From contig JAIXQR010000007.1 of assembly GCA_027485645.1 (NCBI GenBank), positions 310,001 to 374,000 on the forward strand: a DNA stretch of 64,000 nt, read 5' to 3'. The position numbers were made by a program, and so were the translations under genes. The notes beneath the pieces are model-generated. The model was not told the origin of the DNA, searched no databases, and worked only from the letters and a program-made list of their open reading frames with translations. Shown one piece after another: positions 63,501 through 64,000 of the stretch; the first letter of the stretch is position 1; each line of letters opens with the position of its first letter. The DNA is from a bacterium. GTDB taxonomy: Bacteria; Armatimonadota; Fimbriimonadia; Fimbriimonadales; Fimbriimonadaceae.

Positions 63501-64000
63501 ATGGTTGAAGGCCGCTGGGACTTAACGATTCATGATGTCAATGGGGACTATCCGAGTTGGGTAGAACTCTCCGCCCAAGAGGGCTGGTTTGTCGGCCGGT
63601 TTGGAAGCGCAAGACCCATTCCGACGATCTCACTCACCGAAAGCACGGTTGAATGGGCACTGCCAAAGCAGTACGAAGGTCGCGAAACTGACTTGCAGTT
63701 CACTGGAGAACTCACGGAAGACGGCATCGCCGGGACAACGACCAACGACAGCGGCGAGATCGTAAAGTGGTCCGGTCGAAAAGCTCCGGCACTAGAATCG
63801 ACCGAGAACCCGGTCTGGGGTGAAGTAATCTCCCTGGTTCAAACGGACCTGAGCAACTGGCACCCACGAAGTCCAGAATGGGCCAATCAGTGGAGCATCA
63901 CGGAGAACGGCCTCGAGAATGCCGGCGTTGGAACCGACCTCATCACCCGTGATCTGTTTAGCGATTTCCGGCTCGTTGCCGAGTACCGCTATCCGAAAGG
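63501..64000 (+). CDS. DUF1080-like (3-keto-disaccharide hydrolase fold) protein, 3' end outside window
   Basis: An open frame from ATG 63501 to the window edge (166 codons seen). The N-terminal 95 residues form a small beta domain. From about residue 112, LVQTDLSNWHPRSPEWANQW, NGLEN-GVGTDLITRDLFSDFRLVAEYRYPK follow the usual DUF1080 opening (W...NG.L......L.T...F.DF.L..E.R.P). These jelly-roll domains bind or cleave sugars; a fused beta part in front is unusual. There is no signal peptide and no clear Shine-Dalgarno, so the start is uncertain. Confidence 0.72.
   Translation, partial: MVEGRWDLTIHDVNGDYPSWVELSAQEGWFVGRFGSARPIPTISLTESTVEWALPKQYEGRETDLQFTGELTEDGIAGTTTNDSGEIVKWSGRKAPALESTENPVWGEVISLVQTDLSNWHPRSPEWANQWSITENGLENAGVGTDLITRDLFSDFRLVAEYRYPK

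Overview
The window looks like a chromosomal segment of a free-living, Gram-negative-type bacterium with moderately high G+C. The most plausible placement is Armatimonadota (Fimbriimonadales-like). This is inferred from a Pup-ligase/deamidase (PafA/Dop) homologue outside an actinobacterial setting, a pseudopilin of the H-X9-DG type, a GH10 xylanase with carbohydrate-binding modules, a DUF1080-type domain, and unusual ribosomal protein operons. No rRNA is present, so the placement cannot be proved here. I see no phage, insertion sequence, integrase or CRISPR array. Genes are packed tightly, many with 1-4 nt start/stop overlaps, several convergent pairs overlapping at their 3' ends, and frequent GTG or TTG starts.

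Region by region: 1-3.8 kb carries the end of queG, a thiolase, murJ and thioredoxin. 3.9-8.9 kb has a Gly/Pro-rich secreted protein, dnaG and a primary-type sigma factor (the classic dnaG-rpoD pair), a peroxiredoxin-like protein and an inositol-phosphatase-family enzyme. 9-12.2 kb has tRNA-Gly, birA, nadC, an unknown protein and an aldo/keto reductase. 12.2-22.4 kb holds aspS, a GH10 xylanase, accD-accA, a PafA/Dop homologue, dihydroorotase, exonuclease III and a secreted redoxin. 22.4-28.2 kb holds a dicarboxylate-type symporter, a LuxR-type regulator, a large C11-peptidase lipoprotein and a fasciclin protein.

28.5-37.4 kb is a str operon (rpsL, rpsG, fusA, tuf) broken by terminators and by a 3.6-kb island of seven small four-helix membrane proteins belonging to two alternating paralogous families. 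37.4-41.5 kb has a GT-C-like membrane protein with a Gly/Pro-rich insert, a beta-carbonic anhydrase and a secreted protein. 41.7-49.4 kb is the S10/spc ribosomal cluster, split by terminators into rpsJ, then rplC-D-W-B, then rpsS-rplV-rpsC-rplP-rpmC-rpsQ-rplN-rplX-rplE, and ending after rplE. Several of its proteins carry acidic low-complexity tails. These translation genes use CGA as the main arginine codon, which is unusual for highly expressed genes.

49.4-64 kb is mixed accessory and housekeeping content: an ECF sigma operon with two membrane proteins, a pseudopilin, a cytochrome c/copper monooxygenase-like protein, an SDR, an M16 peptidase pair, a RecB-type nuclease, a lone E2 acyltransferase, mutM without its zinc-finger cysteines, a GNAT, two tandem proteins whose C-termini resemble a pseudopilin globular half, and a truncated DUF1080-like gene at the edge.

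The best candidates for something undescribed are the tandem membrane-protein island with its repeated promoter module (a conserved heptamer and hexamer 19 nt apart, 4 nt before the ATG), the CGA-biased translation genes, and the acidic tails on neighbouring ribosomal proteins.
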